From the IMG/VR virus record IMGVR_UViG_3300011126_000200, positions 1 through 22,143 of that record: a stretch of 22,143 nt of DNA. One strand, written 5' to 3'. Positions 1 through 6,164 of this stretch are shown piece by piece. A model generated the notes under the pieces. It was not told the DNA's origin. It was given only the letters and a program-made list of their open reading frames with translations, and ran no database searches. Source of the stretch: a virus. A program made the translations under genes and the position numbers. How positions within the stretch are numbered: the stretch's first letter is position 1; the number at the start of each line of letters is the position of its first letter.

Positions 1-402
1 AAAGTTAGTGATCTTTGGAAAAACAAAGAAATTTCAATTAATATGAAAGAAAAAGTATTAGATAGGCTAGCCAATACTAGTGATAATTGATATCTTCCTG
101 GTTTAGAAGAATCTATAACATCAGGTTCTTTTATAAAAGAAGCTCTTTTTTGTGACACTTTACACGAAAGAATAAAAAGACTACAAGATGAAGGAGTAAA
201 TACTAGGGGTTTAATCCTAAAAGCAAAGGAACAATACGACCAAATAATGGACTCGTTGACAAACAAAAAACTCATTGACAAAAGGGGTAGTGAGTTCGGA
301 GCGTATGATTTTGCCTATATTGACCTTTCTACTATAACTAATTTATCTGATTTAGAGGTTTTTATTTATAAAAAATTTCTAGATGCCACTGCGGTATTAT
401 AA
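1..402 (+). pseudogene. Broken paralogue of the gene at 726-1538, cut by window edge
   Basis: Reading from base 1 gives an open frame to an in-frame TGA at 88-90, then stays open in the same frame to TAA at 400-402. The second part (YLPGLEESITSGSFIKEAL, later EQYDQIMDSLTNKKLID and STITNLSDLEVFIYKKFL) is clearly homologous to the C-terminal third of the product at 726-1538. The first part (LWKNKEISINMKEKVLDRL) matches the helical module of the same family. The roughly 45 residues that separate these parts in the intact paralogue are missing, so both an internal deletion and a premature stop are present. The 5' end lies outside the window. It is followed 19 bases later by the next family member, which suggests decay of one copy in a tandem array. 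No function is known. TGA read-through cannot be excluded, but I see no sign of it elsewhere in the window. Confidence 0.8.
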
Positions 403-421
403 TCTAAAAAAGAGGAACAAA

Positions 422-733
422 ATGACGAATAAAGACAACCTAGAGGATAGAAAACAAAAGCTGAAACAGCAAGTTATTGAGTTTTATACAAGCAAACAGA
501 TAACAAAGCAAACGAAAGACTCTGCATTAGACCAACTAGAAAATATGGATAAAATTAAACCTGACCATTATATATTCTGCAATCCCGATGCTAAAATGTT
601 GTATTTAAACGAAGGTAATCCGTCATTATATACACCAGAATCACAAGCATCAAGAGTGCAAGAAAGCCTAAAGAAGCAGAAGGAAAGTAGTATATTTCAC
701 ATTGCAACAAATTTAGAGGAGAAGAATGACTAA
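422..733 (+). CDS. Small helical protein, member of a local paralogous family
   Basis: Product of 103 aa starting MTNKDNLEDRK. I chose ATG 422 over ATG 383 because AGAGG lies just upstream and because the paralogue at 2205-2660 starts the same way (MTKTNNLEDKR). Residues about 5-45 carry the family module: a Lys/Glu-rich helix followed by a pattern close to FYTSKQITKQTKDSALDQL. The C-terminal half is polar and does not match the other copies well, so this one may be a truncated or diverged member. No signal peptide or membrane segment is visible. The stop overlaps the next start by 8 bases, so it is translationally coupled to 726-1538. I do not recognise the family; it may be specific to this element type. 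Confidence 0.75.
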   Translation: MTNKDNLEDRKQKLKQQVIEFYTSKQITKQTKDSALDQLENMDKIKPDHYIFCNPDAKMLYLNEGNPSLYTPESQASRVQESLKKQKESSIFHIATNLEEKND

Positions 734-1538
734 AGAAGCACAATCAAAAAAAGAAGATATTTATAAATTACTAAGAAGAGACCTAGGCCATTATGTAGAA
801 ACCGCCTTCTTAGAAGGAGAAATAACGTTTGAACAGAGAGAAGATGTTATTAATGGTGTTTACAAAATATCTAACGAACTATTTGAGACATTGTACCTAT
901 CAATTAAAGACCCTCTGTCTAAGGATCTTGTATTTGCTTCATTCAGGGATAAGCAAGAAGAAAAGCATATTACAGATAAACGAAACAGCCTAAGAATTAA
1001 ACAAGAAGAGCTGAAGAAAAAACTTATAAATCTATTTGATTCTGATAAAATATCTATAACGTCAAAAGAGGCTAGTTTAATTACATTAAATCGCATGGAT
1101 GTATTAGGTACGTTAGTTGTCTCGCGCCAAATAGAAGACCCGGAAAACCTAATGTACCAACGTGATAAAAACGGTAGGCTTACAGAATTTAGGATACTAT
1201 CAAATAGTGATGTAGGATATATTCCAGCCTTAGAAGAATCTACAAGAACCCTTATAACATCAGGTTTTTTTATAAAAGAAAGTCTCTTCTCTGACTCTTT
1301 AGACGAAAGGATGAAAAGAATGAAAAATGAAAAGAAAAGTCCTGAAGATTTTATCATAACAGTAACGGAACAATACGACCAAATAATTGACTCGCTGATA
1401 AACAAAAAACTCATTGACAGAAAGGGGAGTAGGTTAAGGTTAGTGGCATATGATATTTCCTATATTGATCCTTCTACTATAACTAATTTATCTGATTCAG
1501 AGGTTTATGTTTATCGAAAATTTATAGATGTTTTATAG
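726..1538 (+). CDS. Unknown 270-aa protein, full-length member of the local paralogous family
   Basis: The start ATG 726 has GAGGAG just upstream and overlaps the preceding stop. The product is soluble, charged and probably mostly helical. It seems to carry the family module twice, at about residues 20-60 (AFLEGEITFEQREDVINGV) and about 95-130 (LFDSDKISITSKEASLITL). A C-terminal domain of about 100 residues follows, ending YIDPSTITNLSDSEVYVYRKFI. That C-terminal domain recurs in the broken copy at 1-402 (DNA nearly identical around 229-294 versus 1367-1432) and, more distantly, at the end of the minus-strand gene 2205-2660 (DVYDLTDNEFLVFNKIL). No catalytic motif is evident. It sits in a three-gene operon with 422-733 and 1549-1857. 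Function unknown; the repeated copies suggest an accessory role under diversifying selection, which is inference. Confidence 0.8.
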   Translation: MTKEAQSKKEDIYKLLRRDLGHYVETAFLEGEITFEQREDVINGVYKISNELFETLYLSIKDPLSKDLVFASFRDKQEEKHITDKRNSLRIKQEELKKKLINLFDSDKISITSKEASLITLNRMDVLGTLVVSRQIEDPENLMYQRDKNGRLTEFRILSNSDVGYIPALEESTRTLITSGFFIKESLFSDSLDERMKRMKNEKKSPEDFIITVTEQYDQIIDSLINKKLIDRKGSRLRLVAYDISYIDPSTITNLSDSEVYVYRKFIDVL

Positions 1539-1548
1539 GAGGAAAAGA

Positions 1549-1857
1549 ATGACTAAACCAGACCACAACACAAGTCTAAAAGAGCAATTAGCTAACCTTC
1601 GTGCAGCTAAAAAAGAATATAGCACCATGGAAATACTAGAACATGGACAAGAGGTGGTAGATCCTGAGGCTTTTCTCCTATCACTCGTTGAGTCCGATGA
1701 CAATCGATCATTCGTTTGTTCTGATGACGATAGTGATAATGAGCATGGTATTAAATTCAATAAAAATATGGATACACAGAACCTTAGAACAAAAAGAATA
1801 ATATTCATAGGTTTTACGTCTATTGTGCTTTCTGTTTTGCTTTTTGCACTCCTTTAA
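1549..1857 (+). CDS. Small protein with C-terminal membrane anchor
   Basis: Product of 102 aa starting MTKPDHNTSLKEQL. ATG 1549 is preferred over ATG 1528 because AGGAGG lies 6 bases before it. Residues 1-80 are polar and acidic, with a run of Asp/Ser/Glu near 50-65. The last 20 or so residues (RIIFIGFTSIVLSVLLFALL) form one hydrophobic helix preceded by Arg and Lys, as in tail-anchored proteins with the N-terminus in the cytoplasm. It is 10 bases downstream of the previous gene and ends the rightward operon before a strong hairpin. It could tether the paralogous proteins to the membrane, or act as a small lysis-related or entry-related membrane protein. Both are guesses; I do not recognise it. 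Confidence 0.7.
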   Translation: MTKPDHNTSLKEQLANLRAAKKEYSTMEILEHGQEVVDPEAFLLSLVESDDNRSFVCSDDDSDNEHGIKFNKNMDTQNLRTKRIIFIGFTSIVLSVLLFALL

Positions 1858-1863
1858 TAAAGA

Positions 1864-1900
1864 ATAAACTATCTTAGCACATCTAGCTAAGATAGTTTAT
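1864..1900. terminator. Perfect 15-bp hairpin between convergent genes
   Basis: ATAAACTATCTTAGC (1864-1878) and GCTAAGATAGTTTAT (1886-1900) are exact reverse complements around a 7-base loop. The hairpin lies 7 bases after the stop of 1549-1857 and 9 bases before the stop of the convergent gene 1909-2070. This is the expected place for a bidirectional terminator. There is no long T tract on either side, so the terminator call rests mostly on position and stem length. Confidence 0.6.
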
Positions 1901-1908
1901 ATGTAGTC

Positions 1909-2070
1909 CTACTTTCTATTTTCCTCCTCTAAAAGCAACTTAAGTCCAGTTCTCATAACAGAACCCTTTGACCTATCCTTCTGCTCCGCATACTCCCTTA
2001 GCTTATCATATAACTCATTAGGCATTGATACCGACATAACACTAGTTTTACTTTTTTCTTCTTTACTCAT
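1909..2070 (-). CDS. Ribbon-helix-helix DNA-binding protein (CopG/Arc type), 53 aa
   Basis: A short ORF starting MSKEEKSKTSVMSVSMPNEL and ending LLLEEENRK. The middle fits a ribbon-helix-helix fold: a beta strand with alternating residues (SVMSVSMP), then helix A (NELYDKLREYAEQKD), a turn (RSKGS), and helix B (VMRTGLKLLLEEE). RHH proteins bind DNA as dimers through the strand, usually on short palindromes, and often repress their own promoter. Two matching palindromic boxes lie directly upstream (2074-2118), which supports an autoregulated repressor. Possible roles are control of phage or plasmid genes, an orphan antitoxin, or a partition protein. No toxin or ParA is visible next to it. The fold call comes from residue pattern only. 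Confidence 0.75.
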   Translation of the reverse strand: MSKEEKSKTSVMSVSMPNELYDKLREYAEQKDRSKGSVMRTGLKLLLEEENRK

Positions 2071-2073
2071 AAA

Positions 2074-2118
2074 CGATATAATATTACATCAATAATATAA
2101 TGATATAATATTATATCA
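2074..2118. promoter_or_regulatory. Two 18-bp palindromic operator-like boxes upstream of the RHH gene
   Basis: TGATATAATATTATATCA at 2101-2118 is a perfect palindrome. CGATATAATATTACATCA at 2074-2091 matches it at 16 of 18 positions. Their starts are 27 bases apart. They lie between the RHH start codon (2070) and the end of the next leftward gene (2205), so the only promoter they can control is that of the RHH gene. The boxes also contain TATAAT-like hexamers, so a bound repressor would cover the promoter. Confidence 0.7.
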
Positions 2119-2204
2119 ATCTAGCGTTTCTGCATACACTTTTGCCATTTCAGATATATATATGAGTTAGGTTATTCTAAACATAGTAAGATTCCTAAAT
2201 TAGA

Positions 2205-2660
2205 TTAGCCCTTACACAAAACCATATCATCTGATGGCCTCATCAGAATTTTATTAAAAACCAGAAATTCATTATCTGTTAAATCATAGACATCTTTAGT
2301 AAAATATTCTCTAGCCAAACGTGCGTCATCCGTATAAGAAGATAATTCTATAAACCCCTTTTTTACTAAAGATTTCTTCGTCTCCCGGTAATCTTTTGTA
2401 AACAAGTCTGTATCTTCAAAATCCTCAGTTCTCTTTATAAATTTACGATTAAATTCATCAAAAACATCAAATTGATCCATAAGACCACCAGGTTTTGTTA
2501 ACGTCCGCTCAAATTCTAAAAGATCATCTATATCAGCTTCAGATATTATTTGCAAAAAAACTTCCTTTCTCTCATTCGTAATATGTTTACTAATCCACAT
2601 ATCAATAATTTTCTCTTCTAGCTCTAATCTTTTATCTTCTAAGTTATTTGTCTTAGTCAT
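2205..2660 (-). CDS. Paralogous-family protein, minus-strand copy
   Basis: Product of 151 aa starting MTKTNNLEDKRLELEEKI. ATG 2660 is chosen because AAAGGAA lies just upstream and because the start aligns with MTNKDNLEDRK of the gene at 422; an ATG at 2699 would overlap the upstream gene. It has the family's N-terminal helical module (IDMWISKHITNERKEVFLQI) and a C-terminal segment ending DVYDLTDNEFLVFNKIL that parallels the end of the 270-aa protein at 726-1538. The long acidic middle is not shared. It is the last gene of the leftward operon, so members of one family sit at the facing ends of two convergent operons. Function unknown. Confidence 0.75.
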   Translation of the reverse strand: MTKTNNLEDKRLELEEKIIDMWISKHITNERKEVFLQIISEADIDDLLEFERTLTKPGGLMDQFDVFDEFNRKFIKRTEDFEDTDLFTKDYRETKKSLVKKGFIELSSYTDDARLAREYFTKDVYDLTDNEFLVFNKILMRPSDDMVLCKG

Positions 2661-2679
2661 ATTATTCCTTTGTTTATCA

Positions 2680-2967
2680 TCAACCAATATACTCATCACA
2701 ATACCTCAACAAGCGATCTATATTCTCTGTGTTAGTTTTATGTTGTTTCTTTACTACAGTAGCAGCCGTAAGACTCTTATATTTTTTAAAATCATTAAAC
2801 AATTCTTCTATCTCCTCTTCTAGCTCTTCTTCTTTTTTCATTAGTTTAGGGTGATGTATACCAACTTTGTCTTTCTCAAGTAAATATATAATATCCAACA
2901 GAATTTTTTTAACTTCCTTATGGGTATGATTCAGCTTTAATATAGATATGAGATTTTTATTTAGCAT
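2680..2967 (-). CDS. Small coiled-coil protein of unknown function
   Basis: Product of 95 aa starting MLNKNLISILKLNHTHKEV. Residues about 35-65 are extremely rich in Glu and Lys (MKKEEELEEEIEELFNDFKK) with hydrophobic residues spaced as in a coiled coil. The start overlaps the end of the probable small terminase by 11 bases, so the two are translationally coupled. In phages a small coiled-coil gene beside the small terminase is common, but nothing in the sequence assigns a specific role. Confidence 0.65.
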   Translation of the reverse strand: MLNKNLISILKLNHTHKEVKKILLDIIYLLEKDKVGIHHPKLMKKEEELEEEIEELFNDFKKYKSLTAATVVKKQHKTNTENIDRLLRYCDEYIG

Positions 2968-3514
2968 TGTTATTATCTAAAACCTCTTTTATTACTCTGA
3001 CTTTTGCTAGGATATCTTCTACACTATCAACTTTAACTTCTCCTGGCTCTTCCTGTGAATTAGCTATGATATTAGCCTGTGTAGTCACTACAGACGATAA
3101 CTGTGTAGCTTCTTGAGTGCTTAACTCTCCTTTTTCTAATCCTTTCCAGATAGATTCTATACGAGCAAGTGGCGTTGCATCCTTCGATATTTTAACTTTT
3201 GCTTTACCATACCCAAAGCGATTACGCATCATTATTGACCAATAAGCAACATTAAAATCCGGGTCATCTTTTGGATATCGCGCCCATATTCTCGCGGCTC
3301 TATTAATTATAATATCATGAGCGTATTGAAATTCTTCATGCTTATGTAACCATATATTAAATGTGGTTTGTCCAATAGTGGCCTCATCACAAAAGGCTTC
3401 AACACCCTCTCCTGCCCCGTAAACATCAAACAACATACCTATATGCTTGTCTCTTTTATATTTAGTTGGTTGCCCTACTGTAACGTGTTTTACAAACTCT
3501 TCTTTAGTTTTCAT
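2957..3514 (-). CDS. Probable phage terminase small subunit
   Basis: Product of 185 aa with a textbook ribosome site (AAAGGAGG) before ATG 3514. Small terminase subunits bind pac or cos DNA and start genome packaging with the large subunit. The product shows the order usual for this group: an N-terminal GQPTKYKRDKH stretch, a helix-turn-helix (about residues 38-60, ending TTFNIWLHKHEEF), a helical segment, then FNVAYWSIMMRNRFGY, which resembles the N-x-x-x-W-x-x-x-x-x-N segment of many podophage and siphophage TerS proteins. The C-terminal 70 residues are helical and polar, as expected for oligomerisation or TerL contact. No large subunit lies nearby, which is odd because the pair is normally adjacent. 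A generic HTH regulator is the alternative. Confidence 0.65.
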   Translation of the reverse strand: MKTKEEFVKHVTVGQPTKYKRDKHIGMLFDVYGAGEGVEAFCDEATIGQTTFNIWLHKHEEFQYAHDIIINRAARIWARYPKDDPDFNVAYWSIMMRNRFGYGKAKVKISKDATPLARIESIWKGLEKGELSTQEATQLSSVVTTQANIIANSQEEPGEVKVDSVEDILAKVRVIKEVLDNNNAK

Positions 3515-3554
3515 GCTCCTCCTTTAGGTTATATGATCAGTTGTTATTACTTAG

Positions 3555-4028
3555 TTAAGAGTTATAAAACATTCTCTTAGCCCAGTCCCAGGATGTCTTT
3601 TTAGACTTCTTCCCTATTTCATTTTGAATTTTCTCTATTTCATTTTGAGCGCTCTTGATTTCTTCTAAAGCCTTCTTTACATCCTTTTTAGTTTCCTCTA
3701 TGGATTCTTGAGCTTTTTTCTTGTCTTTGCTCCATTTTATTATGTCCTCTATTGCTTGGTGTGGCACGTAGACTTCATTAATATCATTATCAAATGGATG
3801 TTTTTTCCCTATCAGATTATCTTCATAGTATTTTTTAAAATATCCATCACCTTGAATCAAAGCCGTTATCTCAGCAGTACTTAACAACTTACTTTCCGTC
3901 ACTTTCTTAGCAAGCTCAGGTGTTTTAACTTTAGCCTTACGATCTACTTTTCTTCTTAAGTTCTTTTTTCCTTCTGCTTTCTTATTAGCTTGCTTCATCT
4001 TATTTGTCTTCTTGTCTTCCATTGTCAT
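3555..4028 (-). CDS. Lysine-rich coiled-coil protein of unknown function
   Basis: Product of 157 aa starting MTMEDKKTNKMKQANKK. The first 45 residues are very basic (many Lys and Arg), suggesting contact with nucleic acid. Residues about 60-95 form a small mixed segment (LLSTAEITALIQGDGYFKKYY). Residues about 100-145 have heptad spacing of Ile and Leu among Lys and Glu, typical of a coiled coil. The start overlaps the end of the upstream gene by 29 bases. Not recognised; a DNA-binding structural or scaffold role would fit the composition but is inference. Confidence 0.65.
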   Translation of the reverse strand: MTMEDKKTNKMKQANKKAEGKKNLRRKVDRKAKVKTPELAKKVTESKLLSTAEITALIQGDGYFKKYYEDNLIGKKHPFDNDINEVYVPHQAIEDIIKWSKDKKKAQESIEETKKDVKKALEEIKSAQNEIEKIQNEIGKKSKKTSWDWAKRMFYNS

Positions 4029-5067
4029 TATTAATCCTTTTATATATTTCTGAACGTGTTTCTTCGATCTTCTTCAGGCCTTCTATGTCATCGTCTAATA
4101 GCATGTTGTATATATCGCTGCTTCTCTGCAAAAGATGAGAATATTTCATGTATGTCTCGGTGATTTCTTCAATCTTAGTGATTTTTTTATCCACTACACG
4201 TTCACTTCTATCTTTCCTTTGTATTATCTTGTTTTTATTATTCTTATTATGTTGATATATGCGCATTGTCTCAAGAGCAGCTAAACCCTCAATATCATTG
4301 TCGTGTATCATATTCGTAATATTAATATCATTGTTTAAAGCCAGCTCTCTCCATTTTTTACTTGTTTCACATGATATATAACTAAATTGACCCCATCTTT
4401 TCTTTTCTTCTTCCGGATCAATACCAATTTGTTCAAGCACCCATTCCATACGCACGGTATAATCGGCAGTATTGCCCTGCACAGGAAAAAGAAATTCCCT
4501 GATTACGTTGTTAAAACGTATAAAATGCCAATCTTTTTCGGTAAGAATCTTGTTTTTTTCAGCGGTGATTTCGTCGTAGTTTTTAATACCATCTACTCGC
4601 TCAGCCCATCGTTTGGATTGTTTTAACTTCTCGAATCCAGATTTGTCACCATCATTAAACACACTAATTGCACCAGCTTGTAACAACTTATTATCTAGAC
4701 AATCTATTTCTATATTCCTACTTCTCTTAAGAGAGTAAAACGTACTAGCTATCTTTATTTCTGTATTAATAACTTTCTTGTAAAACTCATCATTTAAACC
4801 TAAATCAACTAGAGCTTCTTTTCCATGAATACCATCGTCTGCAAGAAGTCTCGTAACTATTTTATGCTTTTCTATAAATTTCAAGTCTTCTATTCTTTTA
4901 TAACCATGTCCGTGACCTCTGTTTTGCTTAGCAATATCCTTTATAAGAGCATTGCAACCGGCCGCATCTCCATTTAGTAAATACATTGCATATGCTTTTA
5001 ATATCTCGCTTCCTAAATTATCTATTTCTTCATTTAGTAGCTTCCTGTTCTGTTCCTCTTCCGTCAT
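4000..5067 (-). CDS. Unknown 355-aa protein with degenerate internal repeats
   Basis: ATG 5067 is preferred over ATG 5097 because AAGGGAG lies just upstream. The protein is soluble and helical. A short pattern recurs about five times: a hydrophobic run, then Asp/Asn-rich residues, Gly, a hydrophobic residue and Leu. Examples are LLNGDAAGCNALI, LLADDGIHGKEAL, VFNDGDKSGFEKL, MIHDNDIEGLAAL and LLDDDIEGLKKI. The last two are nearly the same. This could be a helical-repeat scaffold, or Ca-binding-like loops, though the Asp spacing does not fit a canonical EF-hand. It is the longest unknown in the leftward operon. No enzyme motif is seen. Confidence 0.7.
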   Translation of the reverse strand: MTEEEQNRKLLNEEIDNLGSEILKAYAMYLLNGDAAGCNALIKDIAKQNRGHGHGYKRIEDLKFIEKHKIVTRLLADDGIHGKEALVDLGLNDEFYKKVINTEIKIASTFYSLKRSRNIEIDCLDNKLLQAGAISVFNDGDKSGFEKLKQSKRWAERVDGIKNYDEITAEKNKILTEKDWHFIRFNNVIREFLFPVQGNTADYTVRMEWVLEQIGIDPEEEKKRWGQFSYISCETSKKWRELALNNDINITNMIHDNDIEGLAALETMRIYQHNKNNKNKIIQRKDRSERVVDKKITKIEEITETYMKYSHLLQRSSDIYNMLLDDDIEGLKKIEETRSEIYKRINNDNGRQEDK

Positions 5068-5125
5068 AACACTCCCTTTAGACTTACGATAAAACATTAT
5101 ATCACCCTTTTAATTTATCCTGATT

Positions 5126-5380
5126 TTATTTGTTAGACACACTTGTGAAAGCACTGACCTTAGCTTGATCTACTTTAGATGTTTTATCTATTTCTATTGC
5201 TAATTGTAATTGCTTAATGTCGTCCTCTATACATTTATCTATAAATTCAAAGTAAAATATTTCTTCTCTTGAGTAAACATGCTCATTATATTCAACATAC
5301 CAGTCCCTACGAGCCTTAACTGATTCTCTCAAACGGTTCACAACATGGCTATATTTATGTCTTATATCCATTGTATTCAT
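5126..5380 (-). CDS. Small helical protein of unknown function
   Basis: Product of 84 aa starting MNTMDIRHKYSHVVNRL. ATG 5380 is chosen because GGAAGG precedes it and it makes a 4-base ATGA overlap with the stop of 5377-5565. It is mostly helical, rich in charged and aromatic residues (RRDWYVEYNEH, EIFYFEFIDKCIEDDIKQL). No membrane segment is visible. Its first 20 bases nearly equal those of the next gene upstream, which hints at duplication of the initiation region. Not recognised. Confidence 0.65.
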   Translation of the reverse strand: MNTMDIRHKYSHVVNRLRESVKARRDWYVEYNEHVYSREEIFYFEFIDKCIEDDIKQLQLAIEIDKTSKVDQAKVSAFTSVSNK

Positions 5381-5565
5381 ACTTTTTTTACCTTCCATTC
5401 TATAAAATATTCGTCACCCTTCCTTTGTATAACTGGTTCTTCCATCATCTTGAAATCCATACCTTCCTTACCATCTTCACGCTCTCCTTTGACGTGTAAA
5501 ATGATTTTATCTTTTTCATGTATTCCTTTGACCTGTAAATGGAAGTCTTTATCTATTGTATTCAT
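5377..5565 (-). CDS. Small beta-rich protein of unknown function
   Basis: Product of about 62 aa starting MNTIDKDFHLQVKGIHEK. Alternating hydrophobic and charged residues (DFHLQVKGI, KIILHVKGE, EYFIEWKVKKV) suggest a small beta-sheet fold. I prefer ATG 5565 because an AAGGATGAG ribosome site fits it; ATG 5574 overlaps the upstream stop but has AAGG too close. Its stop overlaps the next start (ATGA). Not recognised. Confidence 0.6.
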   Translation of the reverse strand: MNTIDKDFHLQVKGIHEKDKIILHVKGEREDGKEGMDFKMMEEPVIQRKGDEYFIEWKVKKV

Positions 5566-5570
5566 ACTTC

Positions 5571-6164
5571 TCATCCTTTTTTAGTATTGTTTATTATGAT
5601 TTTTTTTAATTCATCGCAGCTTTTTTCGCATATTAAATATTGCCCATTTAGGCATTTGTGAGCTTTGAGAATCTTGCTATTTAGCAAACCCCAAATGTTG
5701 CATAGTTTTGTATCAAGAATTTCTGCCGCTTTTTTTGAAGTCACACATCTCACAAATTCATCTGGTATCATTATTTTAGCTATTTCTTCTTCAGTTAAAA
5801 CTTCCGTGAATTTTTCGTTTCCAGGACTAACAATTTTATTATTGCAGTTATAAAAATCCCACCATTTTTTTATAGTACCGTAGCTTATGTTCTGCCCAAA
5901 AAAATTATGACTATTTCTGTTTATAGCATATAACGTAAAGCCTTTTTGCCCTTTCTCTATAACTTTGTTTAGATCATTAACGGTGAATTTATCATATCTA
6001 GTTAAGCCTCTTGGCCAACTTTTATATTGAAAACAAGTCCTACGTAATTTTCTCCTCACGGTCTTTGGCACACTCGGTTTTACATATTCACCCATTTTAC
6101 TAGGTTGGTTACCAAACATAGACAAAATACTGGTCGTATAATGCTTTAATCTTGAAATAATCAT
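5571..6164 (-). CDS. Helix-turn-helix protein next to the DnaA-like initiator
   Basis: Product of 197 aa whose ATG overlaps the stop of the DnaA-like gene (ATGA), so the two are translationally coupled. The N-terminal 60 residues are basic (TVRRKLRRTCFQYKSWPRGL). Residues about 85-105 (ISYGTIKKWWDFYN) look like a recognition helix. Residues about 145-190 (SKKAAEILDTKLCNIWGLL and then HKCLNGQYLICEKSCDELKKII) resemble the small winged HTH of excisionases and MerR-like proteins. A role in replication control or as a partner of the initiator is plausible from position. I do not recognise a named family. Confidence 0.65.
   Translation of the reverse strand: MIISRLKHYTTSILSMFGNQPSKMGEYVKPSVPKTVRRKLRRTCFQYKSWPRGLTRYDKFTVNDLNKVIEKGQKGFTLYAINRNSHNFFGQNISYGTIKKWWDFYNCNNKIVSPGNEKFTEVLTEEEIAKIMIPDEFVRCVTSKKAAEILDTKLCNIWGLLNSKILKAHKCLNGQYLICEKSCDELKKIIINNTKKG

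Noticed and set aside
860-1414. Open frame of 184 codons on the minus strand inside 726-1538
   Set aside because: It lies wholly antisense to a gene with a good ribosome site and real paralogues; its Ser/Phe/Ile-rich product is typical of an antisense shadow in AT-rich DNA.
2071-2120. AT-rich iterated sequence considered as plasmid iterons or an origin
   Set aside because: Only two boxes are present and they are palindromic, next to an RHH gene; an operator explains them better.
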